Positions 6,362 through 15,466 of a stretch of DNA of 64,000 nt are shown one piece after another. Source of the DNA: Zygosaccharomyces rouxii (Eukaryota > Ascomycota > Saccharomycetes > Saccharomycetales > Saccharomycetaceae). The DNA is taken from NCBI RefSeq assembly GCF_000026365.1, contig NC_012996.1, forward strand, positions 1,302,001 to 1,366,000. The letters are read 5' to 3'. Made by a program: the position numbers and the translations under genes. The notes under the pieces were generated by a model, which worked only from the letters and a program-made list of their open reading frames with translations, searched no databases and was not told where the DNA came from. Every line of letters begins with the position of its first letter. Position 1 is the first letter of the stretch.

Positions 6362-8980
6362 TTAACACACTACCTCTTCATTCACGTGATTTATTTCCCC
6401 TGGTTGTTCTTGTTCATCTTCTGAAACGTCAAACTCTAAATCCGTACTTCCATCACTCATATCTTCGTTCGCCAGCGACCCACAGACCAAAGCTTGGTCT
6501 ATACAATAATCAATCAATCTTGATCTAACCTCAAATCCAAGAGCGTTACCGCTTTCACGTCCTAACCAGATTCGCAATTCCTTATACAGTGATTCCAAAA
6601 CGGTAAGTTCTCCTTTGAAAAAATCCAAATTCTGCATAATATCATTAACCATCAAAAACAATGCTGTGAAACTTACAAAAGATAATTCTTTGGAATCCAG
6701 CTGGTTTAAATGGTGCAATGGTTTATTTTGTAACCATGTAGTGCATTGTGAGAATTTCTCATTGGCGATAAAATATCTCATTACTGAACTGTAAAGAACT
6801 AACTGCTCTTCCAAAGAATGTTCTGAAGGCGATTCGTTATTTATCTTTACCAGTTTCAATAGTTTTTCGCATGCACTTCTAGTAGGTCTGATCAAACAGT
6901 TGATTACTTCATGATCCTCTGGCATTGACTGCAACAATTTACTTTCAGCAACATGGTTGTCACAAAATTTGATAGCTATTTGTTGTCTGGTATCATTATT
7001 TGTTGATCCAGAGCTTGAAATTTGATCTAAAAATTCTCTTAGAAGTGACTCCTTTGTATCGTTTAAAATGAATGTGTTTATCAATGATAGGAATTCTTTG
7101 AATTCGTATTCGTGACGCGTAGAAGATAGATGGTTTAAAAGTTTTTCGTTATTCAAAGTCAAATTCATTTGACTAGTGGAAACATTTGTGATCATTTCCC
7201 ATTCTAAACCTGAGCTTAAAGTACCTTGACTCTTTTGATTAGCTTTGACCACTTGATCCTTAATTTCTTGCCATTTATTCTGCACATATCTCCCACTCAT
7301 ATAACTCCATGGCAATTTAGAATCTTTGAAATATAAAGTTAATGCGAAGCATCCAGCAATTTTAGATTCAATTCTTTCCATAGAATTGTGTTTATATTTC
7401 AGTTTGTTCAATACCAGTGTTTTTTTCAAGGTTTCTTTCAAATGATCTTCGTTATCAAACGCTACTGTATCTTTATAAGGGACGGTTGAAATGGTGTCAT
7501 TATGAATATCCTGTTTTTTAGATTTACTCGAATTTGAGAAGAAAAAGCACCTGGTCAAATGAACAAATGTTGCCAATACGAGGATTATTTTTAGAAGAGC
7601 AAAGATGGAAGCCTGTAGGTTAACCACACCGTTTGAATTGGAAACGACAAATCCTGTCTTTGGTGAAAAATGGAAAATTGGCATAGCGAATAGGGCTCTT
7701 GCCGATCCCATTTCACCACCGTCACCACCAAAAGCTTGAGCACCCATAGAAACACCAAAACAACCCATGAGCAATTTCGAAGTAAAATCACCATTATTGT
7801 TATCATCTTCCTCCACAGATTGTGGATCAAATTCTGACGAAGATTGAAAGTCGTTAGTACTGCTGGTGGTAGTAGCGGCGGTAGCAGTACCGTCGGTACT
7901 AATACCATTGGCAGCGGATGAAGAAGTTGGTATTGTGCTATACATCGGAGAGCCAAATTGCCCGAAACCTGCACCCATTGCAGATTCGACTGTTTGTCTC
8001 GAACTTGACTGTGGCTGCTGACGCTGTTGTTGCTGCTGCTGTTGTTGTTGTGGCAAAGAATGTGAGCGTGTGCTTTGCGGTGTTGGAATATTATTCTTTA
8101 GCATTTTATTTTCATTCATGTAATTATCACATTTGTTTTCCAAATACGTTATGTATTCGATTGTTTTCATAAGGATGGAGGCCTTGTTTAATTTACGAGC
8201 TGGTTGCAACCCGTCTAGATCAGCTAAATCCTTAGAAACAACAGGAATACCAGCATGACGTTTATAAGCAACACGTAAAGCGGGGACAATCGCTCGAAGT
8301 TGGAAGATTTTATCATTAATATTCGTTCTGTATTTCTTCTCAATAACATTGTGTGAAGTTTTTTCCTTCCTCTTCTTGATGACTTTACCACTTTTCGTAG
8401 TAATTTTAGAAAATTCTTCAGTTGATGGTGTCTCATCTAGATTAAATCCAAATTCATCTTTTACCAAATCGTCAGACTCACCATCAACATCACCGTCACC
8501 ATCAATACTGCCAACACCGCCATTATTTGACTTATTATCATCTGTTCCAGAACTTAGCTTTGGTGAAAATTCTGACTTCACATATCCATTATTGGGCCTC
8601 CCAAGCGCAAATGCGTCGTCACCTTGGGATTGCTGCTGTGGTTTTTCAAAACCGTTCACATCAAAAATAGAATTTCTTGAGAAATTCTGCTGCTGCGGTT
8701 GCTGCAATTGTTGAGGTTGCTGCTGAAACTGAAACGACATGTTCGCACTGCTAGGATCTTCATAGAACGAATGGTACGATTCAGGTGTCAGCGACATTGG
8801 CTCAAATTGATTAGAAGGTCCTCTATCCTTCGGCGATGGACCCTGACTATTTTCGAAATTTCCGGGAAGCTTATCAACTTCAGAGACCGAATTAGAACCA
8901 GAGCCAAACAGCATAAACGGATCTCCTGAATTTGAATCACCACCTTGCAGAGCTTGTAAAAACACGTCTGCCTCGTTCAT
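6362..8980 (-). CDS. HMS1: bHLH transcription factor HMS1, long SREBP-like form
   Basis: This 872-residue protein is a basic helix-loop-helix factor. The basic region and helix 1 (about residues 203-232) contain NVIEKKYRTNINDKI, with the tyrosine that marks SREBP-type bHLH proteins. After a longer loop, helix 2 (about 263-285) includes LNKASILMKTIEYI. The N-terminus is acidic and rich in Gln and Ser. A Gln run and a Ser/Thr-rich spacer follow the bHLH. Residues 401-418 (LLMGCFGVSMGAQAF) and 456-480 (SIFALLKIILVLATFVHL) are hydrophobic and separated by about 40 residues, like the membrane hairpin of fungal Sre1 proteins. About 390 further residues follow. S. cerevisiae Hms1, linked to pseudohyphal growth, is about half this length. 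Synteny with DFG16 supports HMS1. The membrane hairpin is inferred from hydrophobicity. Confidence 0.88.
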   Translation of the reverse strand: MNEADVFLQALQGGDSNSGDPFMLFGSGSNSVSEVDKLPGNFENSQGPSPKDRGPSNQFEPMSLTPESYHSFYEDPSSANMSFQFQQQPQQLQQPQQQNFSRNSIFDVNGFEKPQQQSQGDDAFALGRPNNGYVKSEFSPKLSSGTDDNKSNNGGVGSIDGDGDVDGESDDLVKDEFGFNLDETPSTEEFSKITTKSGKVIKKRKEKTSHNVIEKKYRTNINDKIFQLRAIVPALRVAYKRHAGIPVVSKDLADLDGLQPARKLNKASILMKTIEYITYLENKCDNYMNENKMLKNNIPTPQSTRSHSLPQQQQQQQQQRQQPQSSSRQTVESAMGAGFGQFGSPMYSTIPTSSSAANGISTDGTATAATTTSSTNDFQSSSEFDPQSVEEDDNNNGDFTSKLLMGCFGVSMGAQAFGGDGGEMGSARALFAMPIFHFSPKTGFVVSNSNGVVNLQASIFALLKIILVLATFVHLTRCFFFSNSSKSKKQDIHNDTISTVPYKDTVAFDNEDHLKETLKKTLVLNKLKYKHNSMERIESKIAGCFALTLYFKDSKLPWSYMSGRYVQNKWQEIKDQVVKANQKSQGTLSSGLEWEMITNVSTSQMNLTLNNEKLLNHLSSTRHEYEFKEFLSLINTFILNDTKESLLREFLDQISSSGSTNNDTRQQIAIKFCDNHVAESKLLQSMPEDHEVINCLIRPTRSACEKLLKLVKINNESPSEHSLEEQLVLYSSVMRYFIANEKFSQCTTWLQNKPLHHLNQLDSKELSFVSFTALFLMVNDIMQNLDFFKGELTVLESLYKELRIWLGRESGNALGFEVRSRLIDYCIDQALVCGSLANEDMSDGSTDLEFDVSEDEQEQPGEINHVNEEVVC

Positions 8981-9309
8981 TTTAATTGGTGACTCTTACT
9001 CCTTACTTTTCTTTCCTTCCTGACAACGACTCCTTTCCTGCTTAGAAACGTAAAATTATACCCTGAACTTTATCTCTAATCTTCTGTCAGATTCTCTGTT
9101 TGATATACAACCTCTAACACTAATAGGTTTCCTCTAATACAACTACTAGTATTTCTTGTTTCCTACCAGTTCTATGTATGTTATTAGTTTATTTCTGGTG
9201 TCTTGTAGCTATATTATCATTTGAGTCTTCGAAGGAAAAATTCTGGTGTTACTCTTTTCGTCGTTTCTTTTTTAGGGAAATTTTATTTCAAATTTCTTTC
9301 CAGGGCCCG

Positions 9310-9316
9310 TTACCCG
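9310..9316 (+). promoter_or_regulatory. Reb1-type site TTACCCG
   Basis: This exact TTACCCG core sits in the gap between the divergent genes HMS1 and THR1. Reb1 keeps promoters nucleosome-free and can stop read-through transcription. It is a motif match only. Confidence 0.4.
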
Positions 9317-9498
9317 GATGGAATATATCATATCGTACGTAAGGAGGGTAACATCAATTTTGTGAGAGTTTGTTGTCCGGTACTACCTATCTTAATCGGA
9401 CACTATCTCGATTGGCATAGCTACCACAGTGTTCACTTGATCAAAAGTAAGATCATAGTGCCGAACCCTTGCAAACGTATATACACACACGTATGCAT

Positions 9499-9499
9499 A

Positions 9500-9529
<30 letters not shown>
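9499..9529. repeat. (CATA)n microsatellite
   Basis: About seven uninterrupted ATAC units are followed by TATA/ACAC-rich sequence to about 9560. Confidence 0.9.
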
Positions 9530-9533
<4 letters not shown>

Positions 9534-9974
9534 CATATGTACACACACACACATATATATATCTGTATGATATCTAAACGGAGGGTATGCTGACGTTTGC
9601 TATGGAATTACCTGACTCTAAGTAAGTGGAAAATACATGCCAAGTACCGCCATATTGTTTCCCTCAGATTCGTAAGGTGATGTTGTTCGGAGTATACGAA
9701 GAATGCGTATAATAGTAAATCGTACACTATACTCACCTGCAGAAGCTGACGTGGTTCGACTTTTCGATTGGTTTTCGTCTCTTGACATATTTCCTCTTCT
9801 GTTTCATATTTCCTTGTTAGATTACACTTCCACATGTGGTAATGGTTCGTCATTGGTGATCTGAAAAATTTGAAAAATGTCAATAGTGATTATGATCAAT
9901 GAGTATAAGCAGTTCAAGCTAGAACAATATAGTTAACATTGGAATAGCTTATCGAGATCCCCTCTGTATTTGCA

Positions 9975-11048
9975 ATGGTCCGTAGTTTTAGCATCAAAGT
10001 CCCCGCATCCTCTGCCAACATTGGTCCAGGTTACGACGTCTTAGGTATTGGACTATCGCTATTCTTGGAATTAGAAGTTAGTATAGATCCAAAGGCAGCA
10101 AAAGATACCAACGATGATCCAAATAATTGTAAATTGAGCTATACTGAAAACAGTGCTGGTTTTGAAACCGTCCCTTTGAAAAGTGACGCAAATTTAATCA
10201 CTAGAACTGCACTATACGTTTTGCGTTGTAATGATATCAGAAATTTCCCATCAGGTACAAAGATAAAAGTTCACAATCCAATCCCATTAGGTCGTGGATT
10301 AGGTTCTTCAGGTGCCGCCGTAGTGGCAGGTGTTCTACTCGGTAACGAAGTTGGTCAATTGGGATTTACCAAAAGTAGAATGTTAGATTACTGTCTGATG
10401 ATTGAGCGTCATCCTGACAATATCACAGCTGCCATGATGGGTGGATTCTGCGGATCATTCCTACGTGATTTAACTCCTCAAGAGGTGGAAAGAAGAGAAA
10501 TTCCACTAGCAGAAGTTCTGCCCGAACCAAGCGGTGGCGAAGATACCGGCCTAGTACCACCACTACCACCAACCGACATTGGCAGACACGTTAAATACAA
10601 CTGGAATCCCAAGATTAAATGCATTGCAATTATACCCAGATTCGAATTATCTACAGCAGACTCAAGAGGCGTTCTACCAAAGGCTTACACTACCCAGGAT
10701 GTGGTTTTCAACTTACAAAGGTTGGCCGTTCTCACAACTGCATTGACTCTGGATCCACCAAGTGCTCCTTTAATCTACCCTGCAATGCAAGATAGAGTAC
10801 ACCAACCTTACAGAAAAACTTTGGTTCCGGGTCTTACTGAGATCTTGTCAAGTTTGACTCCATCTACTTTCCCTGGATTGTTAGGTATCTGTCTTTCAGG
10901 TGCTGGTCCAACCATCTTGGCTCTAGCGACTGAAAATTTCGAAGATATTGCTCAAGAGATTATCAACAGATTTGCCAAGAAGAATGTCGAATGTTCATGG
11001 AAATTGTTAGAGTTGGCCTATGAAGGTGCCACTGTAGAACATTTGTAG
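9975..11048 (+). CDS. THR1: Homoserine kinase THR1
   Basis: This 357-residue cytosolic enzyme phosphorylates homoserine to O-phosphohomoserine, the step before threonine synthase. It belongs to the GHMP kinase superfamily. The N-terminal block SIKVPASSANIGPGYDVLG and the ATP-binding loop PLGRGLGSSGAAVVAG (about residues 107-122) are clear. A C-terminal glycine-rich GICLSGAGPTIL motif matches GHMP motif 3. The length equals the S. cerevisiae enzyme. VMA16 follows on the same strand, the same order as YHR025W-YHR026W. Confidence 0.97.
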   Translation: MVRSFSIKVPASSANIGPGYDVLGIGLSLFLELEVSIDPKAAKDTNDDPNNCKLSYTENSAGFETVPLKSDANLITRTALYVLRCNDIRNFPSGTKIKVHNPIPLGRGLGSSGAAVVAGVLLGNEVGQLGFTKSRMLDYCLMIERHPDNITAAMMGGFCGSFLRDLTPQEVERREIPLAEVLPEPSGGEDTGLVPPLPPTDIGRHVKYNWNPKIKCIAIIPRFELSTADSRGVLPKAYTTQDVVFNLQRLAVLTTALTLDPPSAPLIYPAMQDRVHQPYRKTLVPGLTEILSSLTPSTFPGLLGICLSGAGPTILALATENFEDIAQEIINRFAKKNVECSWKLLELAYEGATVEHL

Positions 11049-11159
11049 AGTTACGATAAAAATGTGATAGACTAGTTGCCATCGATCTGTATACAGTTTG
11101 AATAAATGTACTATCAATCAGCGTTATCACCTTCTTGTACTTGCGATACTCGTTCCGAG

Positions 11160-11166
11160 TTACCCG
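11160..11166 (+). promoter_or_regulatory. Reb1-type site TTACCCG upstream of VMA16
   Basis: The exact core lies between the THR1 stop and the VMA16 start, about 150 bp upstream of VMA16. A role in separating the two tandem genes is plausible but is a motif-only inference. Confidence 0.45.
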
Positions 11167-11312
11167 GGCGCACTAAGCTTGAACAAGATACAGTTGCCCT
11201 ATAGTTCGAACCTAAGACTTGATTAAACTTATGAGCCCTCAGGGAACCGCATATTCGATAGACTGATCAAGGGCTCAAGAGCGTACATTCGAATTCAATT
11301 GAAAATTTCACC

Positions 11313-11966
11313 ATGTCTACTTTTAATAAGGAGATGCAATCTGAACCCATTCTACCCCCTGCATCCAGTCTGGCTCGTGGTTTTGTTCGTTATACCCTAG
11401 TTACAGTAATTGCGGCCTATGTACTTTACAAGCTGTTTAAAGGCCAGGGTACCGATATTAATTTCGGTAAATTTCTATTGAGGACTTCACCATATATGTG
11501 GGCTAATTTAGGTATTGGTTCGTGTATAGGTCTTTCGGTCGTAGGGGCAGCATGGGGGATTTTAATTACTGGTTCATCAATGATCGGTGCCGGTGTTAGG
11601 GCACCAAGGATTACTACCAAGAATTTAATTTCAATTATCTTCTGTGAGGTTGTCGCCATCTATGGGTTGATTACTGCGATCGTTTTTTCATCTAAATTAA
11701 CATTGGCAAAACCTGAAAATTTATATTCAAAATCAAATCTTTTCACCGGTTATTCCATCTTTTGGGCTGGTATTACCATTGGTGTTTCTAACTTGATCTG
11801 CGGTGTTTCAGTAGGTATTACAGGTTCTACAGCAGCTATATCTGATGCTGCAGATTCATCGCTTTTCGTCAAGATCCTTGTGATTGAAATCTTTGGGTCT
11901 CTACTGGGTCTATTGGGTTTAATCGTTGGTCTACTAATGGCTACAAAGGCAGCAGAGTTTCAATAA
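11313..11966 (+). CDS. VMA16: V-ATPase proteolipid subunit c'' (VMA16)
   Basis: This 217-residue multi-pass membrane protein belongs to the Vo proton ring of the vacuolar H+-ATPase. It carries two proteolipid repeats: glycine-rich helices near residues 65-95 ([18 protein letters not shown]) and near 150-170 ([16 protein letters not shown]). The first repeat is followed by the proton-carrying glutamate in [12 protein letters not shown] (E112), the second by [15 protein letters not shown]. An additional N-terminal hydrophobic segment at about residues 26-40 is typical of c''. Length is close to the S. cerevisiae protein (about 213). Confidence 0.96.
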   Translation: MSTFNKEMQSEPILPPASSLARGFVRYTLVTVIAAYVLYKLFKGQGTDINFGKFLLRTSPYMWANLGIGSCIGLSVVGAAWGILITGSSMIGAGVRAPRITTKNLISIIFCEVVAIYGLITAIVFSSKLTLAKPENLYSKSNLFTGYSIFWAGITIGVSNLICGVSVGITGSTAAISDAADSSLFVKILVIEIFGSLLGLLGLIVGLLMATKAAEFQ

Positions 11967-12014
11967 GAGTTAAAAAAGATGTATAGAGAAAGTAACGTGT
12001 ATAAATACCGCCAT

Positions 12015-12041
12015 CACACACACACACATATATATATATAT
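12015..12041. repeat. (CA)n(TA)n microsatellite
   Basis: A CA run passes into a TA run between the convergent genes VMA16 and RPN1. TAA/ACT trinucleotide-rich sequence follows to about 12094. The 221-bp gap holds nothing else recognisable. Confidence 0.9.
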
Positions 12042-12187
12042 CGCCTAGACGATAATAATAATAACGATACTACTAATAATAATAAAATAATAATATGAGT
12101 GAAATTCCAAGGCTTTATTTAAAAATTTTAAATTTACATAGTCTACAAAAACAGAACTCTCTTTTTTTAGTGCCTCATTATCTGTTT

Positions 12188-15154
12188 TTAGCTAGCTTCT
12201 TCCTTTTCATAATCTGGATTTTTCCTTAGAATGACCACACCTTCTATGTTGTTTGTATAACTGATGTATTCGTCAGTTTCCAATTCTGCCCTTTCACCAT
12301 GGTTCAATAGAACAGGAGTTGATTGTGTAATCCAACCAGTAATGGTCTTTGGTTTACCTGCTTGTCCCACAGTGTCAACAGCTTGTCCGACCCGCACATT
12401 AACCTTAATTGGCTCACCTTCTTCATTCAATGTAAGGATGAATTTAGGCCTTACTGCGCTATGCAACATGAAAAATAGTTGATGGTTCTTCAACATGAAA
12501 CTTGGTGAGACCAAACCTACTAAAACGGTCATTAAAGAGGCAAGTGTAACCTTGTTCATAACATGGGCATCATTGAACATATCTAGAGTCATTGTACCTT
12601 TTCCTAGATGTACGAGACCTTGAGCCATTCTAGTAATAAACAATGCATCTTGTTCACGAGAGTAATAACTTGCCAATTGTCTCAAAAGTTGTGCTAATCT
12701 GGCGTTATTGGTACCTGCACCACATAGACCCATTGCATAGATAGAATTCATAGAAACATTGAGATCAGCATCATGAGAAAAACGAGATAAAGTATCAAAA
12801 ACCTTCATTTGAGGATCTGCTACAGAAACTAGACCCATGGCTAATGGGACCATAGAGCGGACGTGTTCATTACCGTAATGCATTAGATGACCGAAATGAC
12901 GTAGAGACATCTCTTTACCGATATCCTCACCTAGAGCAATCATGGCAATACCCAAAACAGCATAAGAAAGTTCATCTACCATGACAGCTTCTTTCTCTTC
13001 GCTGTCTTCCTTACCTTCTTCATTGTCTTCCTTACTTTCTTCACCATTCTCACTACCATTTGCCTGCTGTTCTTTCTTCTCATTTGTCGTACCGCTATTA
13101 CCTTCTTCTTGAGAATCCACATCGATTTGTTCATCACCTCCTTCATTACCTGCGTTCTCTTCGGAATTTTGCTTGGATAAAACGTCACTAATAGCATTTA
13201 AAGAACCTTCTACATCTCCAGCTTCATCTCCAGCTTCATCTTCCTCCTCGTCATCATCTTCACGAACTGGCTTAGGGGCCAAGCGATGCAACAAGTCTTG
13301 AATTAACAAGACGTCACCGGTACCTGCATACGCGCAAGCGCTCACCAGCACTTCTATGGCAGAAGTCATTGGGTGTTCGATGGCACTTACGGTTTCAAGG
13401 ACATCATCCACTTGTTCACCTTGACCCATGTAAATGATACCTAAAGCTAAGGTCAAGAACCTAACCCATTCAGTTTTGAGTTCAACACCCGATCTTTCCA
13501 AAAAGTTATCCATGATAGCTGCCGTTATGTCACCATTGCAAGTACCGACGAAGACATGGGATAATGCCAAAGATGCAATTGCAGATATTTCTATCGACAG
13601 AGATGTATCAGCAGCAACAGGCAACAAAAGGCCTAGAACTTCTTCATTTTTACTGCCTGCAAATGCAATACCTAACCCAAGAATGGCTGCAGAACTAATC
13701 TTGGAGTTAGGATTAGACACATAGTCTTGAAGCAAAAGCAATGCAGGTTCCACCTCACCATCATGAACACCACAAGCTGAAATACCTATCCCGAGAAGGG
13801 CACCTGCCTTCACTTCTGTTTCTTCCACATACAGGTATTTATCCAATTGTTGTAGCCCATCCAAGTTCCACTGAAAAATGGAACCAATGGATGCCACTGC
13901 AGAAGTCATACCATCGCCCTTAGTCTTGTAAATCCAGTTATCGTTATCGAGCAACATCTTATCATTACAGTACCCCATGTTCAGATAACTATTAACAAAT
14001 GCCGCGGCCAAATTTTGTTGTGCAGAGTCTAAACCCGTACCAGAAAATACAGATTTAGAACTATCCAAATGGCTCTTGTAAACATCCTCAGGTACTTTGG
14101 GTACGGTCAAATTCAATTCTTTAGCCAGGTATAGGAAATGCTCTGATAACTTCGTGTTTCCAATGATCTCTTTAACCGGTTCGTATTCGAAGGCAGTTTT
14201 CTGGAATGATAGGATGTAAGCCAATTGCTTGTGTACAACTGGATCAGAGGTAGCTTCAAAAACAGCCCTCACAAGCGATTCATCACCTAATCTAATAGCC
14301 AAAGAAAGCGCTTCTGTTAATTGAGATTCGGATAGATAGATAGAATAAGCTGTCTGTAAGAAAGACACATCTTCTGGTTGTGGCAATAATGGTACACATG
14401 CAACCATGTATTGGCAAACTCTTTCATAAGTGTTTTCATCCACGAATTGAGGTAACTTTTCAATAGATTCAATCTCTAGTAACAAATCAACTGCATCGGC
14501 CTCACCATTGTGCTTTAAGAAATATGGAACAATTTCTAGTGACAACTGTAGGATGACCTCTTTAGAAAATTCAAAACCTTCAGATTTCACAGTAGAATTC
14601 TCTTGCAACTCACCAGGAGGTGCCTTCCCTGAACCTTCTCTTTCAACTTGATCATTATAGACTTCACCAATTTCTAATGCCAAATGACGGATATATTCAT
14701 GACCCCAACTTACAATGTTCAAATTCTCACATAATATGGCAAATTTCAAAGAATCATGTTTATTATTTTCAGAGTAGGTCATTGCTAAAACAGACAGCAC
14801 TTCTGCTAATGAGGATTTCAACTCCCTGCTGCTCCATTTGTCGTATATGGCACACATTTCAGTATAGTATGGGCGTAGAAATTTTAATGGTTTAGGCACA
14901 GCTGTCATTGAACTTGTGGAGCTCTTAATGAATTCTTTCAATTTATCCAAGGAAGGACCATAAAGATTAGCATCGTCCTCTTTCAGCCTTTCCACTAAAA
15001 CCTCTAAATCAGACTTCAATTTCAGATCTTCTTCAGATAACTGTTCTTCCTCATCTTCCTTACTCGTCTGCTTTTTCTTATTCTTCTGTTCCTTTGCAGG
15101 TTGTTGGGTAACCTCCTTAGACTCTTCCTTAGTCTTATCAACTTTATCAACCAT
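12188..15154 (-). CDS. RPN1: 26S proteasome regulatory subunit RPN1
   Basis: This 988-residue base subunit of the 19S particle is a scaffold that receives ubiquitin-like shuttle factors and Ubp6. Eight to ten PC repeats with alternating small residues are visible, for example [12 protein letters not shown] and [11 protein letters not shown] in the centre, and [15 protein letters not shown] and [12 protein letters not shown] after an acidic, Glu-rich insert at about residues 625-720. The N-terminal 40 residues are Lys/Glu-rich. The first ATG is at 15154 (MVDKVDK); three codons further upstream open only from GTG. Length matches S. cerevisiae Rpn1 (993). A proteasome-type PACE element lies about 95 bp upstream. 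Confidence 0.97.
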   Translation of the reverse strand: MVDKVDKTKEESKEVTQQPAKEQKNKKKQTSKEDEEEQLSEEDLKLKSDLEVLVERLKEDDANLYGPSLDKLKEFIKSSTSSMTAVPKPLKFLRPYYTEMCAIYDKWSSRELKSSLAEVLSVLAMTYSENNKHDSLKFAILCENLNIVSWGHEYIRHLALEIGEVYNDQVEREGSGKAPPGELQENSTVKSEGFEFSKEVILQLSLEIVPYFLKHNGEADAVDLLLEIESIEKLPQFVDENTYERVCQYMVACVPLLPQPEDVSFLQTAYSIYLSESQLTEALSLAIRLGDESLVRAVFEATSDPVVHKQLAYILSFQKTAFEYEPVKEIIGNTKLSEHFLYLAKELNLTVPKVPEDVYKSHLDSSKSVFSGTGLDSAQQNLAAAFVNSYLNMGYCNDKMLLDNDNWIYKTKGDGMTSAVASIGSIFQWNLDGLQQLDKYLYVEETEVKAGALLGIGISACGVHDGEVEPALLLLQDYVSNPNSKISSAAILGLGIAFAGSKNEEVLGLLLPVAADTSLSIEISAIASLALSHVFVGTCNGDITAAIMDNFLERSGVELKTEWVRFLTLALGIIYMGQGEQVDDVLETVSAIEHPMTSAIEVLVSACAYAGTGDVLLIQDLLHRLAPKPVREDDDEEEDEAGDEAGDVEGSLNAISDVLSKQNSEENAGNEGGDEQIDVDSQEEGNSGTTNEKKEQQANGSENGEESKEDNEEGKEDSEEKEAVMVDELSYAVLGIAMIALGEDIGKEMSLRHFGHLMHYGNEHVRSMVPLAMGLVSVADPQMKVFDTLSRFSHDADLNVSMNSIYAMGLCGAGTNNARLAQLLRQLASYYSREQDALFITRMAQGLVHLGKGTMTLDMFNDAHVMNKVTLASLMTVLVGLVSPSFMLKNHQLFFMLHSAVRPKFILTLNEEGEPIKVNVRVGQAVDTVGQAGKPKTITGWITQSTPVLLNHGERAELETDEYISYTNNIEGVVILRKNPDYEKEEAS

Positions 15155-15247
15155 GATTGCCACCTATATAGAGCTTTAATTCTCCAGTGTAGCGCTCTTG
15201 TTTGATTATGTAGTGGATTAATGTCCCTTCAAATACTTCCTTATCCT

Positions 15248-15256
15248 TTTGCCACC
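15248..15256 (-). promoter_or_regulatory. PACE element (Rpn4 site) for RPN1
   Basis: TTTGCCACC on the plus strand is the exact reverse of GGTGGCAAA, the proteasome-associated control element bound by Rpn4. It lies 94 bp upstream of the RPN1 start, the usual place in yeast proteasome genes. Confidence 0.85.
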
Positions 15257-15300
15257 GAAAGTTCGGTCGCTTTTAACGGGCATCGGCGTCAGCGTCAGTA

Positions 15301-15335
15301 AATCAAAATCCAAAATCAAAATCAAAATCAAAATA
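15301..15335. repeat. (AAAATC)n short tandem repeat
   Basis: About five AAAATC units lie in the 312-bp gap between RPN1 and DAP2, with a shorter GAAAT repeat at 15430-15446. Apart from the PACE site and these repeats the gap shows nothing. Confidence 0.8.
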
Positions 15336-15466
15336 ATATTAAATAAGATAAAAATTATAGAGTCTATAAAGATTTTCGATTATAATTTTATTATACCCAT
15401 AAGCCCATTAAAAATACAGAATATCGAAGTGAAATGAAATGAAATGATTAATTCCAACGAACTTGC

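Larger units (their letters stand above)
8981..9974. other. Divergent intergenic region HMS1/THR1
   Basis: These 994 bp contain no convincing gene; reading frames here start at TTG or run through the microsatellite. The region holds a Reb1-type site (9310-9316), a CATA microsatellite (9499-9529) and one TGACTC (9613-9618), a Gcn4 half-type site about 360 bp upstream of THR1. Because THR1 is a Gcn4-type amino-acid gene this site is plausible, but the motif is short. HMS1 and THR1 are not neighbours in S. cerevisiae, so an ancestral gene may have been lost here or a rearrangement lies here. Confidence 0.5.

Noticed and set aside
9221..9577. 118-codon plus-strand frame upstream of THR1
   Set aside because: It starts at TTG and runs into the CATA microsatellite, giving a YIHTYIHTYI-type translation.
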